From Lentzea xinjiangensis (GTDB lineage: Bacteria > Actinomycetota > Actinomycetes > Mycobacteriales > Pseudonocardiaceae), in the NCBI RefSeq assembly GCF_900110955.1, contig NZ_FOFR01000002.1, positions 682,001-746,000 of the forward strand: a stretch of 64,000 nt of DNA, read 5' to 3'. The notes beneath the pieces are model-generated. The model saw only the letters and a program-made list of their open reading frames with translations. It searched no databases and was not told where the DNA came from. This document shows positions 57,692 through 64,000 of the stretch, piece by piece (position 1 is the stretch's first letter; every line of letters starts with the position of its first letter). A program made the position numbers and the translations under genes.

Positions 57692-57789
57692 GTCGCGACC
57701 TCCGTGCGGCGGGCGTGGCGGCCGCGTACGACGTCGCGGCCGATGAGGCGGAGCCAGGTCTCGCAGCACCACGCGAGGAAGCCGGTCAT
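57688..57789 (-). CDS. 33-codon micro-ORF in the Tad operon
   Basis: MTGFLAWCCETWLRLIGRDV followed by a basic tail (VRGRHARRTEVAT). Start ATG 57789 overlaps the stop of the previous ORF (ATGA), and its stop overlaps the start of the repeat gene (ATGA). It contains two adjacent cysteines and two tryptophans. No family recognised. Its value may lie in translational coupling. Confidence 0.45.
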   Translation of the reverse strand: MTGFLAWCCETWLRLIGRDVVRGRHARRTEVAT

Positions 57790-57884
57790 TTCGGCGGCTC
57801 CCGGAAGATGAAGCGGGGCGGGACGGGACGGCCGTGGACGAAGAGGTTGCGGACCATCCGGCACCAGATGCGGAGACGGGTCAC
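57786..57884 (-). CDS. 32-codon micro-ORF downstream of the cpaE-like gene
   Basis: From GTG 57884 (AAAGGA about 9 bases before) the product is a basic 32-mer (VTRLRIWCRMVRNLFVHGRP and on), ending at TGA 57786-57788 in an ATGA overlap with the next ORF. The same frame is open back to GTG 58070, which overlaps the cpaE-like stop (GTGA) and would give 94 residues, and to ATG 57911 (41 residues). Which start is used cannot be settled. Confidence 0.4.
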   Translation of the reverse strand: MTRLRIWCRMVRNLFVHGRPVPPRFIFREPPK

Positions 57885-58066
57885 GGCTGCGGTTCCTTTC
57901 GCGCAGGACATGCGGGGGGGAAGAGCGGCGAGGAGGGCGGCACCGGATTCGGGAACGGGCCAGCGACGGAGGTGGCGTCCGGAGGGCGGCACCGGGCTTG
58001 GAGGCCTGGGGCGTCGCGGACTCGGGCCCGGAGCCGGGAGTGCTCGGAGGCGGCGGAGCCCGCCGC

Positions 58067-59101
58067 TCACGAGCGGAGCTCCTTCAGCACCAGGCGGGCT
58101 GCCGTGGCCAGCGGGCCCTTGGCGTTGCGCGGGAACCGTCCCCGCTCCAGCACCTCGTCGAGGCCCGGCTCCTGGCGCATCTGCGTCAGCAGCGGCACCC
58201 CGATGACCTCGGCCATCTCGGCGGCCCGCAGGTTGCCCGGTGACGGGCCGCGCACCACCAGCCGGGTGGTGCGGCCCTGCGCGAGCAGGCGGGAGGCGAC
58301 GCGGCTCGCCGCGGCGGTGGCGCGGACTTCGGCCGGTACCACCAGGACCGTCAGGTCCGTGCGGTCCAGGGCGGCGGAGGCGGCCGCGGTCGGGTGGCGG
58401 GGCAGGTCGCACACCACGGTGCAGCCGGCTCGGCGGCCCGCGTCGAGGACCGCCGCCACGGCTGCCGGTTCCGGGTCCGGGCCCGCACGGTCGCAGGCGA
58501 GGACGCTGAGGCTGTTGGACGTCGGCAGCGCCGCACGCAGGGCTGACATCGGGACCCGGCCACCGCTGCAGTGCACGCCCGGCCAGCGGGCGCCCTCGTC
58601 GGACTCGGCGCCCAGGGCCAGGTCGATGCCGCCGCCCAGGGGATCGCAGTCGACGAGCATCGCCTCGCCGCCGGCGGCGACTGCCTCCCGGCCGCAGGCC
58701 ACGGCCAGGACCGAGGCGCCGGCGCCGCCCCGGCCGCCCACGAAGGCGACCACCCTGCCGCGGTCGGACGGTGGGCCCTCGCCCACGTCCGCGAGGGCGC
58801 TCACCAGCGAGCGGCCCTCGACGGGGAGCTCGAGCACGCCGTCGGCGCCCAGGGCCACGGCGGGGGCCCAGGGCGGGTCGCCCCCGTGGACCACCAGGAC
58901 GCCCTGGCGGCGGGGCAAGCCCGCGTCGAGGCAGGCGGAGACGGCGGCCGGGTCGAGCAGGACGAGGGGCGCGTTGTGCCACTGGGAGCGCAGCGCCGTC
59001 ACGTCGGCGGCGCAGGAGAGCGGGCAGTCGGCCGCGGCGGCCGCGCTGAGGACCTCGTCGAGGAGGTCTTGATCGGTGAGCAGGGCGATGGGGGTGGTCA
59101 T
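58067..59101 (-). CDS. CpaE/Ssd-like pilus or septum-site ATPase (Rv3660c-like)
   Basis: 344 residues. The N-terminal receiver-like region (ALLTDQDLLDEVLSAAAAADCPL) precedes a MinD-like ATPase domain, whose P-loop reads VVAFVGGRGGAGASVLAVA with no deviant Lys before the Gly, as is usual for this actinobacterial subgroup. LLVDCDPLGGGIDLALG-like Walker A' partner motif and DLPRHPTAAA follow. Proposed roles are polar Tad assembly or septum control. ATG 59101 heads the operon. Confidence 0.85.
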   Translation of the reverse strand: MTTPIALLTDQDLLDEVLSAAAAADCPLSCAADVTALRSQWHNAPLVLLDPAAVSACLDAGLPRRQGVLVVHGGDPPWAPAVALGADGVLELPVEGRSLVSALADVGEGPPSDRGRVVAFVGGRGGAGASVLAVACGREAVAAGGEAMLVDCDPLGGGIDLALGAESDEGARWPGVHCSGGRVPMSALRAALPTSNSLSVLACDRAGPDPEPAAVAAVLDAGRRAGCTVVCDLPRHPTAAASAALDRTDLTVLVVPAEVRATAAASRVASRLLAQGRTTRLVVRGPSPGNLRAAEMAEVIGVPLLTQMRQEPGLDEVLERGRFPRNAKGPLATAARLVLKELRS

Positions 59102-59152
59102 GGGTCCACCGTCGTTCGTCGTGAGGAACGACACAACGCGCGAAGATCCAGA

Positions 59153-59179
59153 TGTGGACAACTTCGCGGTTGTGGACAG
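59153..59179. other. Pair of DnaA-box-like sequences upstream of the cpaE-like gene
   Basis: TGTGGACAA (59153-59161, exact) and TGTGGACAG (59171-59179, one mismatch) spaced 18 bases. They lie just upstream of the start at 59101 and may be DnaA sites for cell-cycle control or chance. Confidence 0.4.
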
Positions 59180-59211
59180 GTCGCGATCTCGAAGGCCTCG
59201 CGGGGCCGGAA

Positions 59212-59234
59212 CTGTCGGTCCTGTGTGCGACGCT
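59212..59234 (+). promoter_or_regulatory. Second RecA-NDp/PafBC-like element
   Basis: CTGTCGGTC, 8 bases, GACGCT: similar to the element before the helicase gene (ACTGTCGGT and a GTGTGCGA shared), with an imperfect -10. No gene starts directly behind it; the next on this strand is the HAD gene at 59549. Confidence 0.3.
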
Positions 59235-59313
59235 GGAGGGTTGGGCGCCGGAACGCCTGCGGCCGGCCGCAGAAGTCCAGTCTGACCGGCTTGGAAACCG
59301 GGCCTGGATATGG

Positions 59314-59398
59314 GACGACCCCCGCCAGGGGGGAGGGACGGGGGTCGTCAATGGTTCAGTCCCGGGGGGTCGGACTGAACCCGTCCGTCGAACCGGAC
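59314..59398 (-). ncRNA. 6C small RNA (B11 family)
   Basis: On the minus strand the RNA has two hairpins with C-rich loops, the hallmark of 6C RNA. Hairpin 1: GGTTCAGTCC / GGACTGAACC (59372-59381 with 59353-59362) and loop GACCCCCCG. Hairpin 2: GACGACCCCC / GGGGGTCGTC (59340-59349 with 59314-59323), whose interior holds CCCTCCCCCC. A TACAGT -10 box (59405-59410) places the start near 59398. The place, between the Rv3660c- and Rv3661-like genes, is exactly that of M. tuberculosis B11. Family members act on targets through their C-rich loops. Confidence 0.85.
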
Positions 59399-59548
59399 CC
59401 TCCTACTGTATCCCCATGCGCCAGTGCCGCGCGCAACTTCCACAACAGCCGTGGGCCAAAGTTCGGTAACCGTGTCGCACAACGGTTTCGTACACCACCG
59501 AAATGCCGCCCGAACGGCCTACTGACCAGTACACCTAAGCTGGGGCAC

Positions 59549-60340
59549 ATGAGCCGGATCGCCGCATTCTTCGACCTCGACAAGACCGTGATCGCGAAGT
59601 CGAGCACGCTGGCGTTCAGCCGTCCCTTCTTCCAGGAGGGGCTGATCAACCGCCGCGCGGTGCTGAAGAGCGCGTATGCCCAGTTCGTCTTCATGCTCGC
59701 CGGCGCGGACGCGGACCAAATGGACCGCATGCGCGCGCACATCACGGCACTGGCCGCGGGCTGGGACGTAGAGCAGATCCGCGGCATCGTGAACGAAACG
59801 CTGCACGACATAGTTGACCCGCTTGTGTACAAAGAGGCGACGCAGTTGATCGCCGACCACAAAGCCGAGGGCCACGACGTCGTCATCGTGAGCGCCTCGG
59901 GTGAGGAACTGGTCGCCCCCATCGCGCAGATGATCGGCGCGGACCACAGCGTCGGCACGAGGATGGTCGTCCAGAACGGCCGCTACTCCGGCGCCATCGA
60001 CTTCTACTGCGCGGCCGACAACAAGGCCGTCGCGATCAAGCAGCTCGCCGCCGAGCACGGCTACGACCTCGCCAAGAGCTACGCCTACTCGGACAGCATC
60101 ACGGACCTGCCGATGCTGGAGGTCGTCGGCCACCCGACGGCGGTGAACCCGGACCGGGGGCTGCGCCGCACCGCCGCACTGAAGGACTGGCCGGTGCTGC
60201 ACTTCTCCGACCCGGTGAGCCTGCGTGGCCGCATCCCCACCCCCTCCGGCAAGGCGGTCGCCGTCACGGCCATCGGCCTCGGCGCGGTCGCGGCCGGTGC
60301 CGCCTGGTACGGCCTGCGGCGCAAGCGCGGCCGCGACTAG
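59549..60340 (+). CDS. HAD-IB family phosphatase (Rv3661-like)
   Basis: 263 residues. Motif I FFDLDKTV with the catalytic Asp pair, motif II VIVSASG, and motif III-IV KAVAIKQLAAEHGYDLAKSYAYSDSITDLPML. Relatives of SerB or lipid phosphatases; substrate unknown. A C-terminal helix (AVAVTAIGLGAVAAGAAWYGL) followed by basic residues suggests membrane attachment. ATG 59549; a TAAGCT sequence 7 bases upstream could be its -10. Confidence 0.88.
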   Translation: MSRIAAFFDLDKTVIAKSSTLAFSRPFFQEGLINRRAVLKSAYAQFVFMLAGADADQMDRMRAHITALAAGWDVEQIRGIVNETLHDIVDPLVYKEATQLIADHKAEGHDVVIVSASGEELVAPIAQMIGADHSVGTRMVVQNGRYSGAIDFYCAADNKAVAIKQLAAEHGYDLAKSYAYSDSITDLPMLEVVGHPTAVNPDRGLRRTAALKDWPVLHFSDPVSLRGRIPTPSGKAVAVTAIGLGAVAAGAAWYGLRRKRGRD

Positions 60341-60779
60341 TCAAGGCCCGGCGGGCAGGACGAAGCCTTCGAGACTGGTACCGGTCGGTAGCGGCGACAG
60401 GGCGCGCACGTGGTGTCCGAGTGAGTGCACGCCGCCGCCCCGACAGCGGTACCCCGAGCCGCGCCCGGCGCCGCAAACGCTGGAACGCCAGCACTTTCGC
60501 TACTGAACGTGGCTTGACCGGTGCACCCTTCCGAGCCCTTGCTGTGACCGCCACCACGCACTTAAATGGTGGTGCGGACCTCGGGTCGGCCAGGGACCTG
60601 GCGAAGAGAAGCCAGCCTCCACCCCGGCAGGGCTCCGTGCGCGGACTTCGAGTACCCACGCGCAGCACGCCGCGGGAGGCTTGTCGTCTAGGGCCTGCGT
60701 ACCGGGACGCCGGACGCCGAGGCCAGGGTTGTACGACACGAGTTGCACGCTTGGTAACTCGCAAGCCCGCGCTGTCGAC

Positions 60780-60803
60780 GGGGCACCCTTTCGAGGGTGC
60801 CCC
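60780..60803 (+). terminator. UUCG-loop terminator
   Basis: GGGGCACCCT (60780-60789), TTCG loop, AGGGTGCCCC (60794-60803), then GTTTGCTTG. It lies 440 bases after the HAD stop, so it may end an unrecognised RNA or the HAD transcript. Confidence 0.75.
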
Positions 60804-60853
60804 GTTTGCTTGCGCGGCGGGAAAGTGCCGCCGAACGGCAGAATGTCCACCCG

Positions 60854-60882
60854 TTGACCCACCACGCAGCCGTGAGTAACTT
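60854..60882 (+). promoter_or_regulatory. Promoter of the nagZ-namZ operon
   Basis: TTGACC (60854-60859), 17-base spacer, TAACTT (60877-60882): a good housekeeping promoter. Transcription would start near 60889, giving a leader of about 43 bases to GTG 60932. Confidence 0.65.
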
Positions 60883-60931
60883 GCGAAATGCGCCAGTTAC
60901 CTGTGGGAACATCACCGGGAGGCACTGCCAA

Positions 60932-62626
60932 GTGCGGAAAATCGCCGCGTTGACACTGGTCACGACCGCCACGATCGCCCTCACGCCGGTGGCGAGAGCG
61001 GACGCCTCGGTGGCCACCCTGCGCGGGATGTCGCTGGAACAGAAGGTCGGCCAGCTCTTCGTCACCTACGTCAACGGCCAGGCCGCCGACGTCCCGCACC
61101 CCGAGAACCAGACCGACTTCGGAGTGGCCACCGCCGTGGAGATGGTGCGCAAGTACCAGCCCGGCGGCGTCATCTACTTCAACAACTCGAGCCGCGACAA
61201 CATCGACACGCCCAGGCAGGTCGCGCGGTTCTCCAACGGCCTGCAGAAGGCCAGCAAGATCCCGCTGCTCATCTCCACCGACCAGGAGACGGGCCTCGTG
61301 ACGCGCTTCGGGCCGCCGGCCACGCAGCTACCGGGCAGCATGGCCCTCGGCGCGAGCAGGTCGGCCGAGGACGCCGAGGAGGCCGCGCGCATCACCGCGC
61401 AGGAGCTCCGGGCGATGGGCATCAACCAGAACTTCGCGCCGGACGCCGACGTCAACTCCAACCCGGCGAACCCGATCATCGGCGTGCGCAGCTTCTCGAG
61501 CGACCCGCAGCTCGCGGCCGACCTGGTCAAGGCCCAGGTCAGGGGGTACGAGGGCCGGCGGTGGTTCGACCGCGAGTCGGTCACCTCGACCGCCAAGCAC
61601 TTCCCGGGCCACGGCGACACGTCCGAGGACAGCCACACCAGCCTGCCGGTCTCGAACCGCAGCCTCGACCAGTGGCGCCAGATCGACGCGCCGCCGTTCC
61701 GGGCCGCCATCGCCGCCAAGATCGACTCGATCATGACCGCGCACATCCAGGTGCCGCAGATCGACCCGTCCGGCAACCCGGCGACGCTGAGCCCGAAGAT
61801 CATCACCGGCCTGCTGCGCGATGAGCTGAAGTACGACGGCGTGGTGGTCACCGACTCGCTGGAGATGAAGGGGGTGCGCAAGCTGCACTCCGACGCCGAG
61901 ATCCCGGTGCTGGCCGTCAAGGCGGGCGTCGACCAGCTCCTGATGCCGCCGAACCTCGGTCTCGCGATCGACAGCGTCCTCAAGGCCGTGCGCAGCGGTG
62001 AGATCTCCGAGCGGCGCATCGACGAGAGCGTGCAGCGCATCCTCAAGATGAAGCTCATGCGCGGCGTCATGCTCGGCACCGAGGTCGACGAGGCGAAGGC
62101 CGAGCAGGTCGTCGGCTCCAACACCGAGGCCGCCCAGCGCATCGCCGACCGCACCGTCACCGTCGTGCGCAACGACGCCCAGGCGATTCCGCTGAACGCG
62201 AGCGCTCCCCTGGTCGTCGGCACCGGCGACGCCCCGGCGACCGCCCTCGCCGCGAGGCTCAAGGGCACCAAGGTCGTCACGGCGACGAGCCCCACCCCGG
62301 CGCAGGCGCAACAGGCGCTGGCGGCCGCGGCCAAGGCCGACAAGATCGTGGTGCTGACCAACAACCTGAGCACCAGGCCCGCCCAGCTCGACCTGCTCGA
62401 CAAGCTGGTCGCCACCGGCAAGCCGGTCATCGCGGTCGCCACGGGCAACCCGTACGACGTGGCCCACGGCAACGCGAAGACGTGGCTCGCCACCTACTCG
62501 ACCACCACGGTCTCCATCGAGGCGCTCGCGCGGATCCTGCTCGGCGAGGCCACGCCGCAGGGCAAGCTGCCGGTCGAGGTGCCGGGCCCGACGCCCTACC
62601 CGCTGGGACACGGGGTGACCTGGTGA
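60932..62626 (+). CDS. nagZ: Secreted beta-N-acetylglucosaminidase, GH3 (NagZ-like)
   Basis: 564 residues. Signal peptide (VRKIAALTLVTTATIALTPVARA). The GH3 barrel includes YFNNSSRDN, TDQETGLVTRFGPP, the NagZ loop STAKHFPGHGDTSEDSH (catalytic His-Asp dyad) and VVTDSLEMKGV with the nucleophile Asp. A C-terminal GH3_C-like domain follows, as in B. subtilis NagZ (YbbD), not the short Gram-negative form. It removes GlcNAc from wall fragments. GTG 60932 has GGGAGG 9 bases before it. Confidence 0.9.
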   Translation: MRKIAALTLVTTATIALTPVARADASVATLRGMSLEQKVGQLFVTYVNGQAADVPHPENQTDFGVATAVEMVRKYQPGGVIYFNNSSRDNIDTPRQVARFSNGLQKASKIPLLISTDQETGLVTRFGPPATQLPGSMALGASRSAEDAEEAARITAQELRAMGINQNFAPDADVNSNPANPIIGVRSFSSDPQLAADLVKAQVRGYEGRRWFDRESVTSTAKHFPGHGDTSEDSHTSLPVSNRSLDQWRQIDAPPFRAAIAAKIDSIMTAHIQVPQIDPSGNPATLSPKIITGLLRDELKYDGVVVTDSLEMKGVRKLHSDAEIPVLAVKAGVDQLLMPPNLGLAIDSVLKAVRSGEISERRIDESVQRILKMKLMRGVMLGTEVDEAKAEQVVGSNTEAAQRIADRTVTVVRNDAQAIPLNASAPLVVGTGDAPATALAARLKGTKVVTATSPTPAQAQQALAAAAKADKIVVLTNNLSTRPAQLDLLDKLVATGKPVIAVATGNPYDVAHGNAKTWLATYSTTTVSIEALARILLGEATPQGKLPVEVPGPTPYPLGHGVTW

Positions 62627-63828
62627 GGAGGCGGAGCTTCCTCACCGCGGGCGCGCTGGCCGTCCCGCTCGCCGGCTCCGGCACCGCGAACGCGGCCCCG
62701 CGGCTCACCACCGCCGCCGAGCAGCTCGCGAGCGACGGCTGGCGCAAGCTGAAGGGCCGCAAGGTCGGCGTGCTCACGAACCCGACGGGCGTCCTCAGGG
62801 ACCAGACCCACATCGTCGACTCGATGGTCGCCCACGGCGCCCGGCCCGCCGCGGTGTTCGGCCCCGAGCACGGCTTCCGCGGCACGGCGCAGGCAGGCGG
62901 CTCCGAGGGCGACTACCAGGACCCGCGCACGGGCGTCCCGGTGTACGACGCGTACGGCGCCAACGCCGCGAAGCTCAAGGCGATGTTCGCCAAGGCGGGC
63001 ATCGACACCGTGGTCTTCGACATCGCGGACGTCGGCGCGCGCTTCTACACCTACATCTGGTCGATGTACACGGCGATGCAGGCCGCGGCGGACCTGGACT
63101 TCATCGTCCTCGACCGCCCGAACCCGATCGGCGGCACGGCCAAGGGCCCGCAGCTCGACCCGGCCCACGCCACGGGGGTGGGCCTGAAACCGATCGTCCA
63201 GCAGCACGGCATGACGGTCGGTGAGCTGGCCCGCTTCTACGTCGGCGAGTTCGGCGTCAAGACCGGCCTCGAGGTGGTCAACGTCAGGGGCTGGCGCCGC
63301 AACCAGCTCGACACCGGCCTGCCGTGGGTGCCGCCGAGCCCGAACGTGCCGACCAGGGACACCGCGCTGGCGTATCCCGGCACGTGCCTGTTCGAGGGCA
63401 CGGTGCTCTCCGAGGGCCGCGGCACCACCCGCCCGTTCGAGACCGTCGGCGCGCCCGGCATCGACTGGCGCTGGGCCGAGGCCCTCAACGAGCTGGGCCT
63501 GCACGGCGTCCGGTTCCGCGAGACGTACTTCTCGCCGACGTTCCACAAGTTCCAGGGCCAGACCTGCGGCGGCGTCACCCTGCACGTCACCGACGCGCGG
63601 TCCTTCGACGCGATCGAGGCGGCCGTCGCCATGCTCGTCACCGCGAAGTCGCTGTACCCCGGCGTGTTCGCGTGGCGGCCGGACAACTGGATCGACAAGC
63701 TCAGCGGCTCCGACCGGCTGCGCAGGATGGTCGACTCCCGGGCACGCCTGGACGAGATCACCGGCGCGTGGCAGGAGGAGCTGCAGCAGTTCCGCCGCAC
63801 CCGCCTGCCCTACCTGCGCTACAGGTGA
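62623..63828 (+). CDS. namZ: Exo-beta-N-acetylmuramidase NamZ (DUF1343, GH171)
   Basis: 401 residues. A Tat-like signal (RRRSFLTAGALAVPLAG) leads to the DUF1343 domain: KVGVLTNPTGVLRD, VFGPEHGFRGTAQAG, VFDIADVGARFYTYIWSMY, VLDRPNPIGG, FEGTVLSEGRGTTRPFE. Members remove terminal MurNAc from wall glycans after NagZ has exposed it. GTG 62623 overlaps the nagZ stop (GTGA), matching the joint operon seen in Bacillus. Confidence 0.9.
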   Translation: MRRRSFLTAGALAVPLAGSGTANAAPRLTTAAEQLASDGWRKLKGRKVGVLTNPTGVLRDQTHIVDSMVAHGARPAAVFGPEHGFRGTAQAGGSEGDYQDPRTGVPVYDAYGANAAKLKAMFAKAGIDTVVFDIADVGARFYTYIWSMYTAMQAAADLDFIVLDRPNPIGGTAKGPQLDPAHATGVGLKPIVQQHGMTVGELARFYVGEFGVKTGLEVVNVRGWRRNQLDTGLPWVPPSPNVPTRDTALAYPGTCLFEGTVLSEGRGTTRPFETVGAPGIDWRWAEALNELGLHGVRFRETYFSPTFHKFQGQTCGGVTLHVTDARSFDAIEAAVAMLVTAKSLYPGVFAWRPDNWIDKLSGSDRLRRMVDSRARLDEITGAWQEELQQFRRTRLPYLRYR

Positions 63829-63835
63829 GGACGCC

Positions 63836-64000
63836 ATGCTCATCCCTGCACTCGCCCTCGCGGTCGTGACGGCCGCCGTTCCCGGCCACTTCGACCGGCC
63901 CCAGGAGGGTTTCGCGCACCCCTGGACGACCCTGCGCGAGTCCAACCCCTACTGGGCCGGTCTCGACCCCACGCCGGTCAACGCGGCGCTGCGCCAGCTC
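63836..64000 (+). CDS. Serine hydrolase / beta-lactamase family protein, AmiE-like (N-terminal part)
   Basis: Only 55 codons lie in the window. The signal-like start LIPALALAVVTAAVPG is followed by GHFDRPQEGFAHPWTTLRESNPYWAGLDPTPVNAALRQL, which resembles the opening of beta-lactamase-fold hydrolases. In B. subtilis the amidase AmiE (YbbE), of that fold, accompanies nagZ and namZ. The assignment rests mainly on context. ATG 63836 follows TGAGGACGCC. Confidence 0.55.
   Translation, partial: MLIPALALAVVTAAVPGHFDRPQEGFAHPWTTLRESNPYWAGLDPTPVNAALRQL

Larger units (their letters stand above)
60341..60931. other. Intergenic region with terminator and promoter
   Basis: 591 bases without a protein gene I can support. 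Stretch 60341-60779 has scattered palindromes (for example GCCAGG-GA-CCTGGC near 60589) and could code for an RNA, but no known RNA family is recognised. A terminator (60780-60803) and a promoter (60854-60882) are listed separately. Confidence 0.6.

Noticed and set aside
53826..59101. Conjugative element or type IV secretion system, from the ATPase and membrane genes
   Set aside because: Gene order and the flp/tadE pilin signals match the chromosomal actinobacterial Tad locus; no relaxase, integrase or attachment site was seen.
59153..59179. Replication origin
   Set aside because: Only two DnaA-like boxes, no AT-rich unwinding region and no dnaA or dnaN nearby.
60421..60879. Plus-strand frame of 152 codons after the HAD gene
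   Set aside because: It runs through a strong UUCG terminator and most of the nagZ promoter, and its codon use is not gene-like.

Overview
The window is high-GC actinobacterial chromosome, most likely from the Pseudonocardiales (the Lentzea / Saccharothrix / Actinosynnema type). The case rests on many GTG starts, GTGA and ATGA stop/start overlaps, leaderless promoters, Lsr2, F420-dependent enzymes, a Tad/Flp locus of the Rv3654c-Rv3660c type and a 6C small RNA. Gene order follows a stretch of the Mycobacterium tuberculosis chromosome (lsr2-lysS-coaX-panD-panC-folKBPE-ftsH, hpt-tilS-dacB-ppa, holB-topA, helicase, tad-HAD). Lineage-specific genes are inserted between these blocks. It reads as core chromosome, not as an island.

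Layout. 1-275: start of an iron-siderophore permease gene behind an iron-regulator box. 495-7621 (minus): lsr2, lysS, then a pantothenate/CoA run (DUF2520 reductase-like gene, panC, panD, coaX) and a PrsW-like protease. A small plus-strand methyltransferase gene with a TTA codon sits inside. 7636-10103 (plus): a MidA-type methyltransferase, a DUF1203 gene and an orphan NuoD. 10128-16693 (minus): ftsH, folE, folP, folB, folK and a DUF3180 gene in an overlapping operon, then a coiled-coil membrane protein. 17022-25397: a VWA/solute-binding protein, then hpt, tilS, a zinc protease and a very long dacB (all minus), and ppa. 25452-34837: MarR/MFS efflux, thioesterase, lipoproteins, an F420 oxidoreductase, an ArsR/SRPBCC pair and hydrolases. 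34888-34961: tRNA-Thr. 35070-46118: a secreted repeat-fold protein, a headless IclR, holB, an MFS-dTMP kinase fusion, topA and three paralogous lipoproteins. 46184-53629: proton pyrophosphatase, a DEAD-box helicase, a 33-bp minisatellite, an aminoglycoside-nucleotidyltransferase-like gene and a prim-pol-like gene. 53826-59101 (minus): the Tad pilus locus, with tiny coupled ORFs and an 18-bp repeat gene. 59314-59398: 6C RNA. 59549-64000: HAD phosphatase, then a NagZ-NamZ-(AmiE-like) peptidoglycan-recycling cluster cut by the window end.

Most promising observations: a NuoD subunit beside the methyltransferase family that modifies it in mitochondria; a dTMP kinase domain without its P-loop; a D,D-carboxypeptidase with about 680 residues of repetitive sequence before its membrane anchor; overlapping micro-ORFs and an 18-bp repeat gene inside the Tad operon; the 6C RNA; a large minisatellite; and an IclR effector domain without a DNA-binding domain behind two palindromes.
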